Below, piece after piece: positions 25,501 to 36,698 of a stretch of DNA of 64,000 nucleotides; position 1 is the stretch's first letter, and each line of letters starts with the position of its first letter. The stretch is from Leptodontidium sp. MPI-SDFR-AT-0119 (lineage: Eukaryota > Ascomycota > Leotiomycetes > Helotiales > Leptodontidiaceae), in assembly GCA_020726505.1 (NCBI GenBank), contig JAHLEZ010000003.1, positions 3,782,001 through 3,846,000 on the forward strand, read 5' to 3'. The position numbers and the translations under genes are program-made. The notes below the pieces were generated by a model. That model had not been told where the DNA came from, searched no databases, and worked only from the letters and a program-made list of their open reading frames with translations.

Positions 25501-27040
25501 AGAACGCTTTGTTGCTGGACTAATGTGATGTTCTGGCGAAGCCAGGCCGAGTCAAGTGTGGAGATTGGGTTTCCGTCAACCAGAATCTCACCCCGAGATG
25601 GTTCATAGTACTTCATCAAGAGATTACTCAAAGTGCTCTTCCCAGATCCACTGGTACCGACAATGAAAGTGGTTTCGCCAGCTGGGAAAAAGAATTCTGC
25701 ATCGTTCAGAACATTTTGTTGAATATTCGAAGGATAGGCAAATGAGACCTATCAAATAGTTAGCTTCGTTAGGCGGTGCAAATAATTCACTCACCCCCTT
25801 GACTTCAATATCTCCTTCACAGGAACTGGGCCTGAAAGATCCAACCATGTTCGTCACCACACGGCCATGCTTCACTTGTATCATGATTGCCTTGAGAGTC
25901 TGTCCAGCTGACATGCCTTTCTTCAGTACCAGCCACTGGGGTAGGACCGTTTCAAGACCTTGCATGGCAGCCAAACATGCGTAGAAAGTTGTCAGGACAG
26001 CACCTGGATCCATGCCCTGCTTGACGAGCACGAGGCCAAACCAAAACCCTTGGACAAACAACCCAACCATGAGGAACTTGGTGATACCAAATTGTGCTGC
26101 GTTACACCTGGCTTGGATCAAGTAGCTAGCAGCGACTTTCTTGATAGTATCGTAGTACTGCCAGACCTCCTGATCCTGCCCATTGTATGCTTTGACTGTG
26201 TTGATTGCTGTTATGGCCGTGTTTGCGTATTTCGAAGCTTTTGTGAGTTCTCGCTTTTGAGCTTCAATGGCAGGCCCAAGTTGCATTGATACGAGGAAAA
26301 AGACGACCCCAGCAACTGGGAAAGTGGCGATGACGACGAGGGTCAACTTCCACGAATAGTAGAAGGCAAGTCCGAGTGCCGCCAGAGATCCGAATATTTC
26401 GTACACCAGAAACCCCATAGGCTGGGAAACGCCCATTTGGAGCTCTCGAATTTGACTATTGACATGTTAGTAGACGTGTTTGGATCGGTACACGGCATAC
26501 TGACGTTTGTATCCGAATCAACAGTGACCCGATTCCATCTTGTCGGAGGTCATACCACTCCATCTCTTTGTCTAACATACCAACAAACAGTTCCTCGCGC
26601 ACACACTTTGCCTGAAGCTCACCAAAAACCATCCACGAGGACAAGAAGGCCCCCTCAATCACCCATGCCGCACCTCCCAAGCAGACAAGAGCGACGCACC
26701 ATTTTGATATTGCGACGAGGGCATCATGACCATCCAGTACACCCAATCCGAATTTCGTGAAGATGGAGAATATTTTCCCAAAGAAGATAGCCAAGGTTGG
26801 TTTCAGGAGGGCGGAGAGAAAGGACGAGAGCAGAGCAATGGCGATGACCGCAATGTGCTGCCGAGTTGTGAAGACGAATAACGACCGCCACGAGGGTTTG
26901 CCGCTGGTGGCGTCCACAGTAGGGGCTCGCTGCAACTCTGCCGTGGACCCATGAAGGCTTTCTGTCGGCGCGGGAATTTGGAGGTAGGTGTCCCGATCGT
27001 TGTCGAGGCTCAAGGAGCTTCTGTATGAAAGGACCGCCAT
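22584..27040 (-). CDS. Full-size ABC exporter, Ste6/a-pheromone transporter-like
   Basis: Three exons (27040-26505, 26455-25795, 25748-22584) give 1453 residues in the order TMD1-NBD1-TMD2-NBD2. NBD1 has Walker A GTSGSGKST at 430-438, signature LSGGQQQR and Walker B IVILDESTSALD. NBD2 has Walker A GPSGSGKST, signature LSGGQAQR and Walker B ILILDEATSALD. Both sites keep Lys, signature and Glu, so both should bind and hydrolyse ATP. A Pro/Ser-rich linker of about 190 residues separates NBD1 from TMD2. The NBD1 wording (ETTFIVG..SGKSTLSNLLM, ITLVQQQSVLFNETV, VITHDVSQI) and the linker resemble fungal Ste6-type exporters of farnesylated a-factor pheromone. A general multidrug exporter is the alternative. 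Both introns fall in TMD1 or at the TMD1-NBD1 border. Confidence 0.85.
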
Positions 27041-27763
27041 GAGGAATGGAAGGTTTGATGGAATATTTGTTGGCTGAAACAGATGACGCGATTTGTGATG
27101 GAATTGGGAGGAGGCATGTCGGATCTAGATTTGAACATAACGGCGTACTAGTGCGACTGTTGAGAATAATACGAGGGAGATGGCCGCTTCCTTGGGATTG
27201 TTCTCGGAAACCTTTGTTATGGTCCAACCCCGATTGCATTGTTCGCTTAACTAGGAATGTAAAAACTTGTCTATTGTTCCGGAGAAGATTACCTCATCGC
27301 CTGCGATACGAAAAAGGCTCGGCATAGCCAATCGGGGTCGTGATTCTGATACATTTGGGGAAGAGAAGGGGGGAGGAGAAGGGGGGAAGAGAAGTTGATA
27401 ACGGTTACCTCCCATGAATGGCAGATAACATGAAGCATCGTGACAACGTCCTGAATTAAAAAAACAACAAAAATATCGCAAAACGAAAGACTCACAGGGC
27501 TCCAATACCGTATCACGCATCACGCATCTCTACTTCCCACATCCTTCACATAGACCACTGAATTCGTTATTCGCAAATCTGGCGGAATATTGATTGTAGT
27601 ATCTTTAGTAGTCGGATCACTTTTCAGTAACTTCTCTCGGTCATCTTGGCTCGAAAAAGGCGTAAAGTTTGCGTCTCAAAGCAAACTAGTCTGTTGACCT
27701 TGGCCTGGCTAAGGCCGAAGGCCTGGAGCCATACATCTTGTGCGGGTATCATTGTCCGAAATC
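27041..27763. other. Intergenic with a purine-rich tract
   Basis: Promoter of the ABC exporter gene and 3' flank of the PBDC1-like gene. A G/A-rich tract lies at about 27358-27394. No gene is supported. Confidence 0.5.
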
Positions 27764-28414
27764 CTACGACTTTGCCTCCGCAGCCTCCTTCTGCGCCTTT
27801 TCAAAGATCCAATCATTCAGCCCATTCCTATTTCTGGCGATCTCGATAGCGTAGAATTGCATTCGGGGTACTGTGGCATTCCTCGTCAGTCATGTAACAC
27901 TAATAACCCATCAAGTCCAACTCACCAAAGATCGTCTCCTTCTCTTCGTACTCGCCCTTAGCATCCGCTCTCAGCATTGTGCCGAAGTTATAATCATCGA
28001 CCTTCTTCTCGTATGCCATCAAGAACTTCCGCCACCTTTCCTTGCCAGTCTTGCTCTTCATCTCGTCCTCGTCGATCGGGGCGGCAGGGTCGAATTCGGG
28101 GAAATCGGCTTTCAAATGCGTGTAGATATCATCATCGAGCTTTGTGAGTCTTAATGTCGATCCGCGGACCTTCTCGAGGATGGACCAGTATGTGGACATA
28201 TGTTGGACGACTGATGGCGGGGTCAGTGGCGGGGTAGAAGGGAGAGGGGGAGTGGAGCTGGAAGCTGCGCACCTTTGACTGCGAATTGCTTCTCAATCTG
28301 CGAGCGCATTAGCTGCATGTATATTCAAGAAAGAATAGAAGGGAACGGAGGTGGCCTTACATCCTCGAGGTTGTCCGCCGTCTCGGGGTCGAAGTTGGCT
28401 GGAGCCGCTGCCAT
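27764..28414 (-). CDS. PBDC1/Chp1-like protein (eEF1A chaperone family)
   Basis: Four exons (28414-28361, 28297-28273, 28210-27926, 27870-27764) give 156 residues. Exon 2 is a 25-nt micro-exon. The protein starts MAAAPANFDPETADNLEDIE and continues KQFAVKVVQHMSTYW, FPEFDP, GKERWRKFLMAYE, DYNFGTMLRAD and FVPRMQFYAIEIARNRNG. This is the full PBDC1 (DUF757) signature seen in yeast YPL225W. Yeast work describes that protein as a ribosome-associated chaperone for nascent eEF1A. The length matches the family. Without the last intron the frame would stop early at 27900. Joining to the 27870-27764 exon restores the conserved end, so this splice is well supported. It should be a cytosolic housekeeping gene. 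Confidence 0.88.
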
Positions 28415-29563
28415 CGTTGGAGATCGCGGCAAGTTGCGTCTGCGATATTTCTGGTTGCTGAAATCCAAAGATTTCGCAAGCGTTGTGTGTGTTTATGTGC
28501 GGAGGAGCTACCTGCGTGTGATCGTTGGTGTTGAGGGTTTTGCTGTTGAATTGTTTGAATTTCGGGCGCGACGATGTAAATTTATGACGAGCCGGGTTTT
28601 CTTCGGCAAACGACTTGTGACCAGAATTGACTGAGAGCTTCACTTTCCTTCCATGTGGCAACAAATCTGTTCCTATAAAATTTGACTTCGGCTTACTCAC
28701 CTTTTGATTGTTATTTCCATTTCCAGACCAGTATATAGGCCTGTTCTAAAGGGATTAGTCTTGAGATATTGGTTTACCTTGCTTCAAATGGGCTCAAAAA
28801 ACATATGTTGCTTAAATGATTTGAGAGACACCTTCTTCGTTTGATTTATCACACAATCTGAGCCCATCGTGGAACAAAAGTTGGTTGCAGTTGATATCCC
28901 GAACTGTGCGAATTGCAGCCGAGCCATCTGCGACGAGGGCCTTCGATGACTATATGTCTGGCAACTGCTTTTAGCTCAAGTGAGTGAGGATACAGTGGAA
29001 GTAATGTAATCGACTTCCTCGAGTGCCACTTCAGAAGACTAAGAGAGAGGAAAGAATACAACTTGATCGTTTGTCTTTTACAAACAGCAGAACTCTAATC
29101 TACGAGACTGTGGAGGCCGAATACTACATCTGACACTGCAAGAAAACAAGAAGATGGTGAGTCAACGTTATAATGAAATGAGAGAAAAGGTGCAGGGAGA
29201 CCAGGGGGGGTATTCGTATGCTCAGGCTTGACTCGCAGTAACACAAGCTCGGATTACCACTTCTTTTACACCGGCATGGTGCGTCTTGGACGAGGTTACT
29301 TTCCATGAATCATGTGTGGGATTTGTACACTCTGCAGGCACAAGAGTCAAAACACAAGTGAAAAGCTAAACGAGAATAATATATTCAGTCATTTGAAACG
29401 CAGAGAAAAGTACCGGTAGTGTACTAGTAAACAAGTTGACGTACTTGTGCAAGCAACAAGATGAGGGCATTCGAAGTCAAACTCCATAGACCTTCACCAC
29501 TCGCCAAGAGCCAAGCAGCATTAGCAGCCTGTAACGGGGATCTTGGGCTTTTTAAGCGGCTCC

Positions 29564-29576
29564 TGCAGGATAAGCA
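29564..29576 (+). promoter_or_regulatory. Repeated motif TGCAGGATAAGCA, copy 1
   Basis: This is an exact 13-bp match to copy 2, about 300 bp upstream of the bZIP start. It contains a GATAAG core like GATA-factor sites. It sits inside a partly palindromic stretch (CCTGCAGG and AGCAGGCTGCA). Confidence 0.35.
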
Positions 29577-29815
29577 GGCTGCATGTCGCTTAGCAAAATG
29601 GGGGTTGTTTTAGTGTCTCGGCCCTGATTCGTGGTCCTGCTACGGCTGGTGTCAACGACACCCTGCTCTGCCTATGAGAGATACGCTTGTACTTCAATTA
29701 TTAATATCAAAGAGAGCATTTCATTTCCTATATCAAGTCTAGGTCATCGCTATCCTATCTATCGAGCCGTCACTTTGAGACGTTGTGAACCTCCCAGCCA
29801 TATTTGAATCTTTGA

Positions 29816-29828
29816 TGCAGGATAAGCA
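29816..29828 (+). promoter_or_regulatory. Repeated motif TGCAGGATAAGCA, copy 2
   Basis: Identical to copy 1 and about 50 bp upstream of the bZIP start codon, so it is either promoter-proximal or in the 5' UTR. Confidence 0.35.
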
Positions 29829-29876
29829 AGCGGCAGCAGCAAAAGGAAAGGCACAACTCTAACCACCACACACACA

Positions 29877-30954
29877 ATGGACAATCAATATGCAGCAGTC
29901 CATGGAGGGGCTATTGGCGGTCCCCAAGAGAGAACCTTGCATCTAGAACGGATGGCACAGCAAGCCGAAGTCCGGGTCATGGACGATGACTGGACTGGTC
30001 GAACCAATGCTGCGGAGCGGAGGAAGCTGCAGAATCGCCTGCACCAGCGGAAATTCCGTAAGATCTGTCCCTGAATATGCCACTTGCTTACCCACGATGG
30101 TAGTCTAATGTGAGTGTCCTGCAGGAAAACAAAGAGCACTGCGCAAGGCCAAGGAAGCCCAGGCTGGGGTATCAAGCAGCCAGGTCGGAAGCAGCCCCGA
30201 CGAGACAACCAGTCTCCACCCATCAAGTTGTACAGATACAGTTATACAACTCCAAGCTGCAGGCACAACGTCGTCCATTGTGCTTCCAGAACGGTCCTAT
30301 TCAAGGTCCTCGAGAGGGGCTTACCGAGGAAACTCAGTAACCGCAGAGCAAGTCCAAGAGCAAATCTCCCGCTTCGAAGACATCGCGACCCGCGAATTCA
30401 GAGAAGGTTCTCCCAGATCCGACCTCCTCCTCACTCTCATCCAGTTCAATGTCTTCCGTGCTCTTGTCAGCAATACCTTCGCGATGGATTTCCCATTTGA
30501 CTGGCTAAGTGCAGAAGCCGACTCGCCATTCAACACTGCACCCCCCGGTACTCTCCAAGACACATCCCATTATCCACCTAAGCTCCAACCCACAGCTCTC
30601 CAGATCTGCATCCCGCATCACCCCTGGATCGATCTCTTCCCCTTCCCTGCACTCCGCGATACTATCCTGCTACAAGGAGATGACTTTGATGAGGACGATC
30701 TGTGCTATGACCTCGTCGAGACTTGCCATGCGCCGAGTGAGAGGAGTGGACTTATCGTTTGGGCGGACGCGTGGAATCCTGAGAGCTGGGAGGTCACGGA
30801 GGAGTTTGTTAGGAAGTGGGGATGGATGTTGAGAGGTTGTGATGATTTACTGCGGTCGACGAATCTCTGGAGGAGACGGAGAGGAGAGGAGGATTTGCTC
30901 GTTGAGATGTTTGGGAGTTTGTCAGTGACTGATGTATCGTATTCAGCGACTTAA
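29877..30954 (+). CDS. bZIP transcription factor with DUF3425 domain
   Basis: Two exons (29877-30057 and 30125-30954) give 336 residues. The basic region spans the intron: NAAERRKLQNRLHQRKFRKQ, close to the fungal N-x-x-E-R-R-x-x-Q-N-R-x-x-Q-R pattern. A short linker without an obvious leucine zipper follows, as in this family. The C-terminal half carries the DUF3425 region: FNVFRALVSN, HHPWIDLFPFPALRD, FVRKWGWMLRGCDDLLRSTN and WRRRRGEEDL. Such proteins are nuclear DNA-binding regulators, often found near secondary-metabolite or stress genes. The intron position inside the basic region is typical. The promoter has two copies of a 13-bp repeated motif and a third copy lies downstream, which could mean autoregulation. 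That is inference only. Confidence 0.85.
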
Positions 30955-31193
30955 GTTCTGTAAATATTAAAAGTTGTGTGTACTCTGTAGCTTACTTTGG
31001 TTATTGAACGAATCGGTCATCGTCCATGTATGTCTGGCTTGTCTCGTGCCTGCAGGTTTTAATATTACTTACAAGACGGATTAAAATAGACAGCTAGCTA
31101 TGATATCCGAATGCGGCTGACTACCTCGCACACTATCTGTTCCTGCTCCACAAATCTTACCTGTCAACTTTCTTACCCCACCTCTGAAACTAA

Positions 31194-31206
31194 TGCAGGG
31201 TAAGCA
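31194..31206 (+). promoter_or_regulatory. Repeated motif TGCAGGGTAAGCA, copy 3
   Basis: One mismatch from the two upstream copies, about 240 bp past the bZIP stop codon and in the same orientation. Confidence 0.25.
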
Positions 31207-32385
31207 GAAGTCTCACTGGACCCTTCAGTTAGTCTGACAGCGTAGATATATCGGTCCTCTGCTCGATCTCGACAATGACTTTCCCTATCAATCTTGCTCT
31301 AATTTCGCATCATCACAGCCACGTCAGAGTACTCAATTTAAGAAGTTATACGGTAGTCGCCGCGCATATCCGCCTACGCAAGCTTCTCGAAAGACAGATA
31401 TGCTGGAATGCCCTCAGCGGTGATTATGAGCTAGGCCGCAGTATCATCATCTCTTGAGAGATTGGTTGTGATTCCGTAACTCGGCGATGTAGAGAATTGT
31501 ACTCTTCCGATGGTTACCGAGGTGAGATTAACTTCCGAGCATACATGGCCTTCGACTGACGTCTTGTTTGTAGCTGAGCTTTTGGTTGTTCATTTACGAA
31601 ACTAGCAGGCTATTCTATTTCTCTGGAAGACCCCCAGCCAACGGCCAATAAACCCAACCCGATAGATCTATTGATTACCTCTATATCCGATATCTTTACA
31701 AAGGGTTGGACAACTCTCGATTAGATCGGTTTGCAGATTGACGAAACCGTGGCTGTGCTCGGAGATGACTCTCCAATGTCTCTGTTCATTCTTAGAGGTA
31801 CCTCGATCAAAGAATTGCCGTCATCAACTCTGTGCCTAGGCGGCTTGGTTGAGTAGAGCTATCTGGAACTACGATATTCATCAGAGAGAAAAAATTCGAC
31901 GATATAATCAAAGGAAGCCACCATCTCTCGTCTTGAAGTTACAAGGCTCTCGGATCAACAATGCTACGTCAGGGAGAATTGGCTTACAGTATGAGCTTCT
32001 CCACTCGAAGCCATCAAAGCCTACCTTACTGCTGTCTTCCAGGCTCGTATAGGCTTTGTGGGTTTGGTCATGGAGGGATACAATACAATTATATCAGAAA
32101 TATTTCTGCTTTCTTCCAATTTGCGAAGAAATACACAACTTTCGTTCTTGGTGTCGGATAGAAGGAAGTAAACAAAGATCTGGAAAGTAATATCAATAGG
32201 ATCGTATATTGTTGTCACAACTCCAGGAGGCCAAATCGAGGACGTAGGAATTTGTATCAACCCTGGTTTAACACTCAAAGATCCAGATCCATTGGGTAAA
32301 ATGAATTCATGCATGATCTGGTTCCTCCCGTGGACAGCTCTGGGAATGATTTGGCCTGGGGCACTAGCGCGGTGGATGCCAAGCT

Positions 32386-32409
32386 AAACCCGTCATGCCT
32401 GACGGGTTT
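32386..32409. repeat. Perfect 10-bp inverted repeat with 4-nt loop
   Basis: AAACCCGTCA, loop TGCC, then TGACGGGTTT. It lies in the decayed region and would form a stable hairpin in RNA. No element boundaries are visible. Confidence 0.6.
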
Positions 32410-33236
32410 GGTCGAGGCTAGAGTTCAGCAATCGGGATCATTGTAAGTAATATCATTGGTATTGAAGATGCTTTAGAGTACTACTCGAGATCCAATAATT
32501 ACCAGGAGATGAAGAATATCATTCGATTCTTTTGGGATGCGATCAGCCCAGGGTTGAATTAGGTAGGTGTTGGGGAAAGATATTGTGAATGTTGCCAATG
32601 CCAGGGACATGGGAAATTTTATTCCTGTGATGGCTCTACCTGCGATTGGAAGTGGTTTGCATATGGAGCCTCATATTATACAGGTTGTTTCATTGTTGCA
32701 AAAGGTGAGGTCGGAGAAGAGTGTTGAATTGCAATTATGCCCACATGACCGCCGATTTGAAGAAGACCCGAGAGGCACAGGTACCTTAGATATTTGGTCG
32801 CATGAACAATGGTCTGTTCATACTGCAGTGGCCAGCAGACTGCCACTACCTGAGTAGTTTGCTTGTTGTGATTGCTGTATATTTCTCCATTTATATCCCC
32901 TCCCCTCCTGTCCCAAGAATTTCATGGAAGTTCGTAAAATCGTGTTTTCACAACGGCTGTCTACCGGAAAACATCTCAAGTAGGTTTAGAGATTAGTATC
33001 AATGTTCATGCCCTTTGTAGAAAGCGTGGTTGGGCATAATGGGACACACCCCCGTCTTTCCAATTGTTGCCCCACGTCTTGTTTTGTTTGCTGACCTGAT
33101 CTGGCAGGCGAAGCGAGAAGCCCTCCTTCCGTCCAAATTCTGATGGCAACGCGACAACACAGCTTGAAGCAAGCTTTGCGTTCTTCACCTCGACCATATC
33201 AATCAACCTCCACACCTAAACTTCAGTCACCGCACA

Positions 33237-35140
33237 AGTAGGCATACCCATCCTTCTCACCCGCGCCGGGCCCTCTCTAACAGTCTCCAGTGTCCATACG
33301 CCGGTCGGTGATCGGCTCCCTGCGATCTGTATCCCCATTCAGCAACCACAACAGCAACAATAATGACCAAGCCAGCTCTGTCCCCCGATCCGCACCTACG
33401 TTGGGCAACGTTGAATCATTTGCAAGTCAGAATGCTCGTCAACCAACCACTGGGTTCTTCAAGAGGTCTGCCGCGACTTCTCCAACCCCGGAAGGTCCCC
33501 TTAGCAGGATGAGCTCGTTCAAGCTGGCGCGGTCACAAGAAGAGCCTTTCCCCAAGTTTGCCGAATTCGAGAGAGACATCGACCTTGTAGCCACCGCGCA
33601 AGGCAGAGCACCAGATGGACCAGACGAGATTTTCGAGCAATTACTACCAATTGAATCTACGACGGACGACAATACACATCCACTGTTCCAGCTACCTGCT
33701 AGCGTCAGGCGTCAAATCTATGGATTTTGCTTTCCACAAGAACTACGAAAGGTCACACTGTCTCCCGACTTTGCTACCAAGGCTGTCTTTCACGAGGAAT
33801 ACTTTGCGTCGCCATGGGATATCATTGAGCCTGTTGTAGGTGCGCTACAGTCATTCAGCATGCTTCGTAACGAGTTGATGACATACTTCTGGACCGAATA
33901 CTGTTTCCATGTCACGTTGAGCGAGTTCAGCGGTCCCAAATTCTCCCCGCTCTCTCATATTTGGCTCCCGCAATACCTTCGTATCGTACAGCGAATCACG
34001 GTCGAGGTGGACTTCACAAAATTCGGATGCAGTCAAATGAAGGATGCCAAGAAGTTTGGTTACAATTTGAGTAAGACAAGACAATTGCTGAACGCGATAG
34101 TTTGTGGCTTGAGTGGACGCCCTGCTAAGTCGTCGGTCGCCGAGCTCCACTTGATGTGTAGACGTTACGCGGGCTTCCGACCTTTGCATGATACCTGGGT
34201 TGAAAGTACAAATGGTAGGTGGTATGACTCCTGGCTATTTAATATGCTGATTTAGTTAGATCGCTATTGCCCTAACGATGTCTTGAATCTATGCGACAGC
34301 TTGGTCCACCTCCGTGGAATTCTCTACCGTTGCAGAATCTCGGGCTTTCCGGAAGCATATACCCAAGAGCTTTTAAATTCAATATTCAGGTATGGAATCA
34401 TAGCTCCAAATTATACCATCCCCGAAGATGATGCTTGGCCATCTGCTCGCCCTCCAACTTTGCTGCTGTCAGAGCCACCATCATCAGAGCCGCCAACCCC
34501 AGCTTCTCTAGTCTCAATGGAATTTGGACAGCTCAAGTTGCAGCATTGTCGCAGCTTCGTTGAGGAGATGGAAGATGAAATGAGCTGGTATTCCACATCA
34601 CCCAAGTCTTCAAACTATGCTTTGAGTCCGCGACTTGATACACCTACCGGAGCTACGCCAGACGACGGGAACAAAACTCCCCTTGCAGAGCATGTGGAGG
34701 CATACCAGGCCCTGCTTCCCGAAATGGTCCTGTCCGAACCCTCAACTGTGGATGTACCCTCAACTCCTGAACCACCACTTATTTCTGCCATTGATTTTGT
34801 TGCCCCTGCCAATACAGGGCCAGTTCAGACTTCCACGACTGTAGCCACCCTTCTTCCACGCACTCCTGCTCCGAAGTCACGAATACCTCGAGCTTTTACA
34901 GAACCTTCACCAAGAACGCCAAATAAGATGAATGAACAGAACGAGCGAGATCCTGCTTTCATTAGGACCGTCAACGCTATGAGGTCGCTCGATGGTGCCA
35001 ATGCTCGACGTCACACGATGATTGCTTCCCCCAAGACCCCCAAAAGCGCTGGAAGTGTGGGAACAGGCAAGAGTACCCCTATGACGAAACGCAAGTATAT
35101 GTCGTTCGTCAACAGACTGAGAGGATGTGTTGATGGATGA
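33237..35140 (+). CDS. Orphan protein, fungal-specific, possible 2EXR/F-box-like N-terminal half
   Basis: The long frame opens at 33291 right after TCTCCAG and its first codon lacks a base. A 53-nt intron (33238-33290, donor GTAGGC, branch-like CTAAC, acceptor CAG) supplies an A at 33237, giving a split ATG. Downstream exons are 33291-34214 and 34260-35140, giving 601 residues. After a Ser/Asn-rich N-terminus there is a structured block: LFQLPASVRRQIYGFCF, YFASPWDIIEPV, MLRNELMTYFWTEYCF and VQRITVEVDFTKFGC. The LPxxVRxxIYxFCF start recalls the short helical entry motif of F-box-like or 2EXR-type fungal proteins. The C-terminal 280 residues are Pro/Ser/Thr-rich with many SPxT and TPKTP sites, probably disordered and phosphorylated. 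The function is unknown. Confidence 0.7.
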
Positions 35141-36187
35141 TCGATGGATGCCGATGGAGTGTTTTGGGGTGGCATTGCTACAAACCTTGCTCGTTGCGAG
35201 TCATTGCGTTCATGGTTTGAAAATGGCTTTCAATTTCTCAGTGGGAAGTCCTCACTGCCAGTTTGCTCATATCCAGGCCATCACGTCTGATACAGTCGAG
35301 GCCAAATTTGGTTTTGTGTCTTTTTTGTTTTGCTCGAGTTCAATTAAAAGTATTTCAAATTAGCTCACGTTCCATCAATGTACTAAAATATCTCAAAGAC
35401 CAAAAAGATGCATGGAGACCAAAGTTTCCATTGCCATATTCAAATCAACATCAGTAGCGCGACCAGACGAACTCTCTAAAGTCCAAAGCAAAGCCTACTG
35501 TCATAGTACCTACAAGTTGAAGATTTTATATGAGCCCCGAAGGTACCTTCCACCTCAAGCAAACCTGGACTTGTACCTTCGATCATCTGTTATCTTCTCC
35601 GATAGTGCTCTGTTGAAGTTGTGTTCTTCACACATCCCAGGAAACAGCTCGCTCCTGACTATACTAGCCTTCCTGGCAGGAAGATAAAAATAAACTCTCG
35701 TGGCATCCTCTCCAAAGCTCACCCAACTCTCCACTCCCATCTTCGTCGCATAATTCCCACGGTGTATTTGTATTGCGCCGCAGCGAGTCCCATATTAAGG
35801 AGTGATGCCGCGAGACTACACCTCCTCGCAGTCGGTCGTCCAACTTGTTCACCAGCGTGTTCATAATTCACCCACCATTTTATCATTTACCGCCTGCTTG
35901 ATGCAATTCGACAAAATCAATTCTTGAAGTGGAACACCTTCTGTTATTGTAGCTAAGCGAGAATCTCTAGCTCGATGGTAATGGCGATATATATATTGGA
36001 ACTTTGAGATCCAGGCTCACTGTTCTTCATCTGCATTCATCTTCAATTTCGACTTGACAGTATCGTATCTACCACAATACCTTTACACAACACCCAGCAT
36101 CCGGCATACCTTCCAGTCCTCATCTAACATAATTAGTACATTGCCTCCTTGACTTTACAGTCCCCAAAACTTTGACCATCAGTAAAT
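35141..36187. other. Intergenic, nothing recognised
   Basis: 3' flank of the orphan gene and promoter of the next small gene. A TATATATAT run lies near 35985-35995. No gene is supported. Confidence 0.5.
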
Positions 36188-36698
36188 ATGTCACGCCTCC
36201 CACCCCCAGTCGCCATTTACGGCGGAGTTCGTACTTCTTTCGCTGGTCCGCACCCAATTGTGAAGCAAGTGGAGGGCATGATGTGCTGTCTTCCTCATTC
36301 AGCAGATGCGCGTGCAGAGGTCCATTACGCTGAGCGGATCACTGTGTCTGGCAAGAGACTACCCATATCTACTTTAAACTCCAATTAAATTATCACTGAC
36401 ATCCACAGATGGTCGTCATTCTTTCCGTTATGTCGAATTCGGATCTTTCGACCACGTTCGCCGCCCAAACATCTATTCACCTCAAACCTACAACTATCAA
36501 AGCTCCTGTTGCCATGGCCCAGGTGCCTACAGACAATTCCAACCTGGGGCCTGGTCCTGGTCAGAGGAGCGTCGCCGGGTTGAGGCTTTCCGTTACCCGA
36601 TGCACCGCAAACCACCTCGACCTACCCCAGTCCATCGGTCGAACAATGAATTCTATTTCATCACTCCAGCGAAGCCAACCAAGTGTTTGATTAATTAA
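36188..36698 (+). CDS. Small orphan protein with a probable GC-AG intron
   Basis: The ATG at 36188 opens a frame that stops at 36388. Joining 36188-36350 to 36409-36698 removes a 58-nt intron with a GCAAGA donor, a CTGAC branch-like site and a CACAG end. This gives 150 residues. The joined frame reads ITVSDGRHSFRYVEFGSFDH and then a Tyr/Pro/Arg-rich tail with YSPQTYNYQ and FRYPMHRKPPRPTP, ending CLIN. The downstream frame has no internal stop and an even amino-acid mix, whereas the naive continuation is short and unstructured. No domain is recognised. It opens the cluster of small orphan genes at 36-43 kb. The alternative is two unrelated short frames. Confidence 0.5.

Larger units (their letters stand above)
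28415..29876. other. Intergenic, promoter side of the bZIP gene
   Basis: About 1.46 kb between the divergent PBDC1-like and bZIP genes. It contains two copies of TGCAGGATAAGCA, annotated separately. Other frames are short and unconvincing. Confidence 0.5.
30955..33236. other. Gene-poor region with decayed coding-like fragments
   Basis: Between about 31650 and 32860, plus-strand frames contain protein-like pieces broken by many stops. One around 31735-31850 includes VAVLGDDSPMSLFILRG. Another at 32567-32857 includes RDMGNFIPVMALPAIGSGLH. No family is recognised with confidence. The first fragment faintly recalls the end of HET-type incompatibility domains, which is a guess. A decayed gene is the best reading. 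A 24-bp hairpin is annotated separately. Confidence 0.35.
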
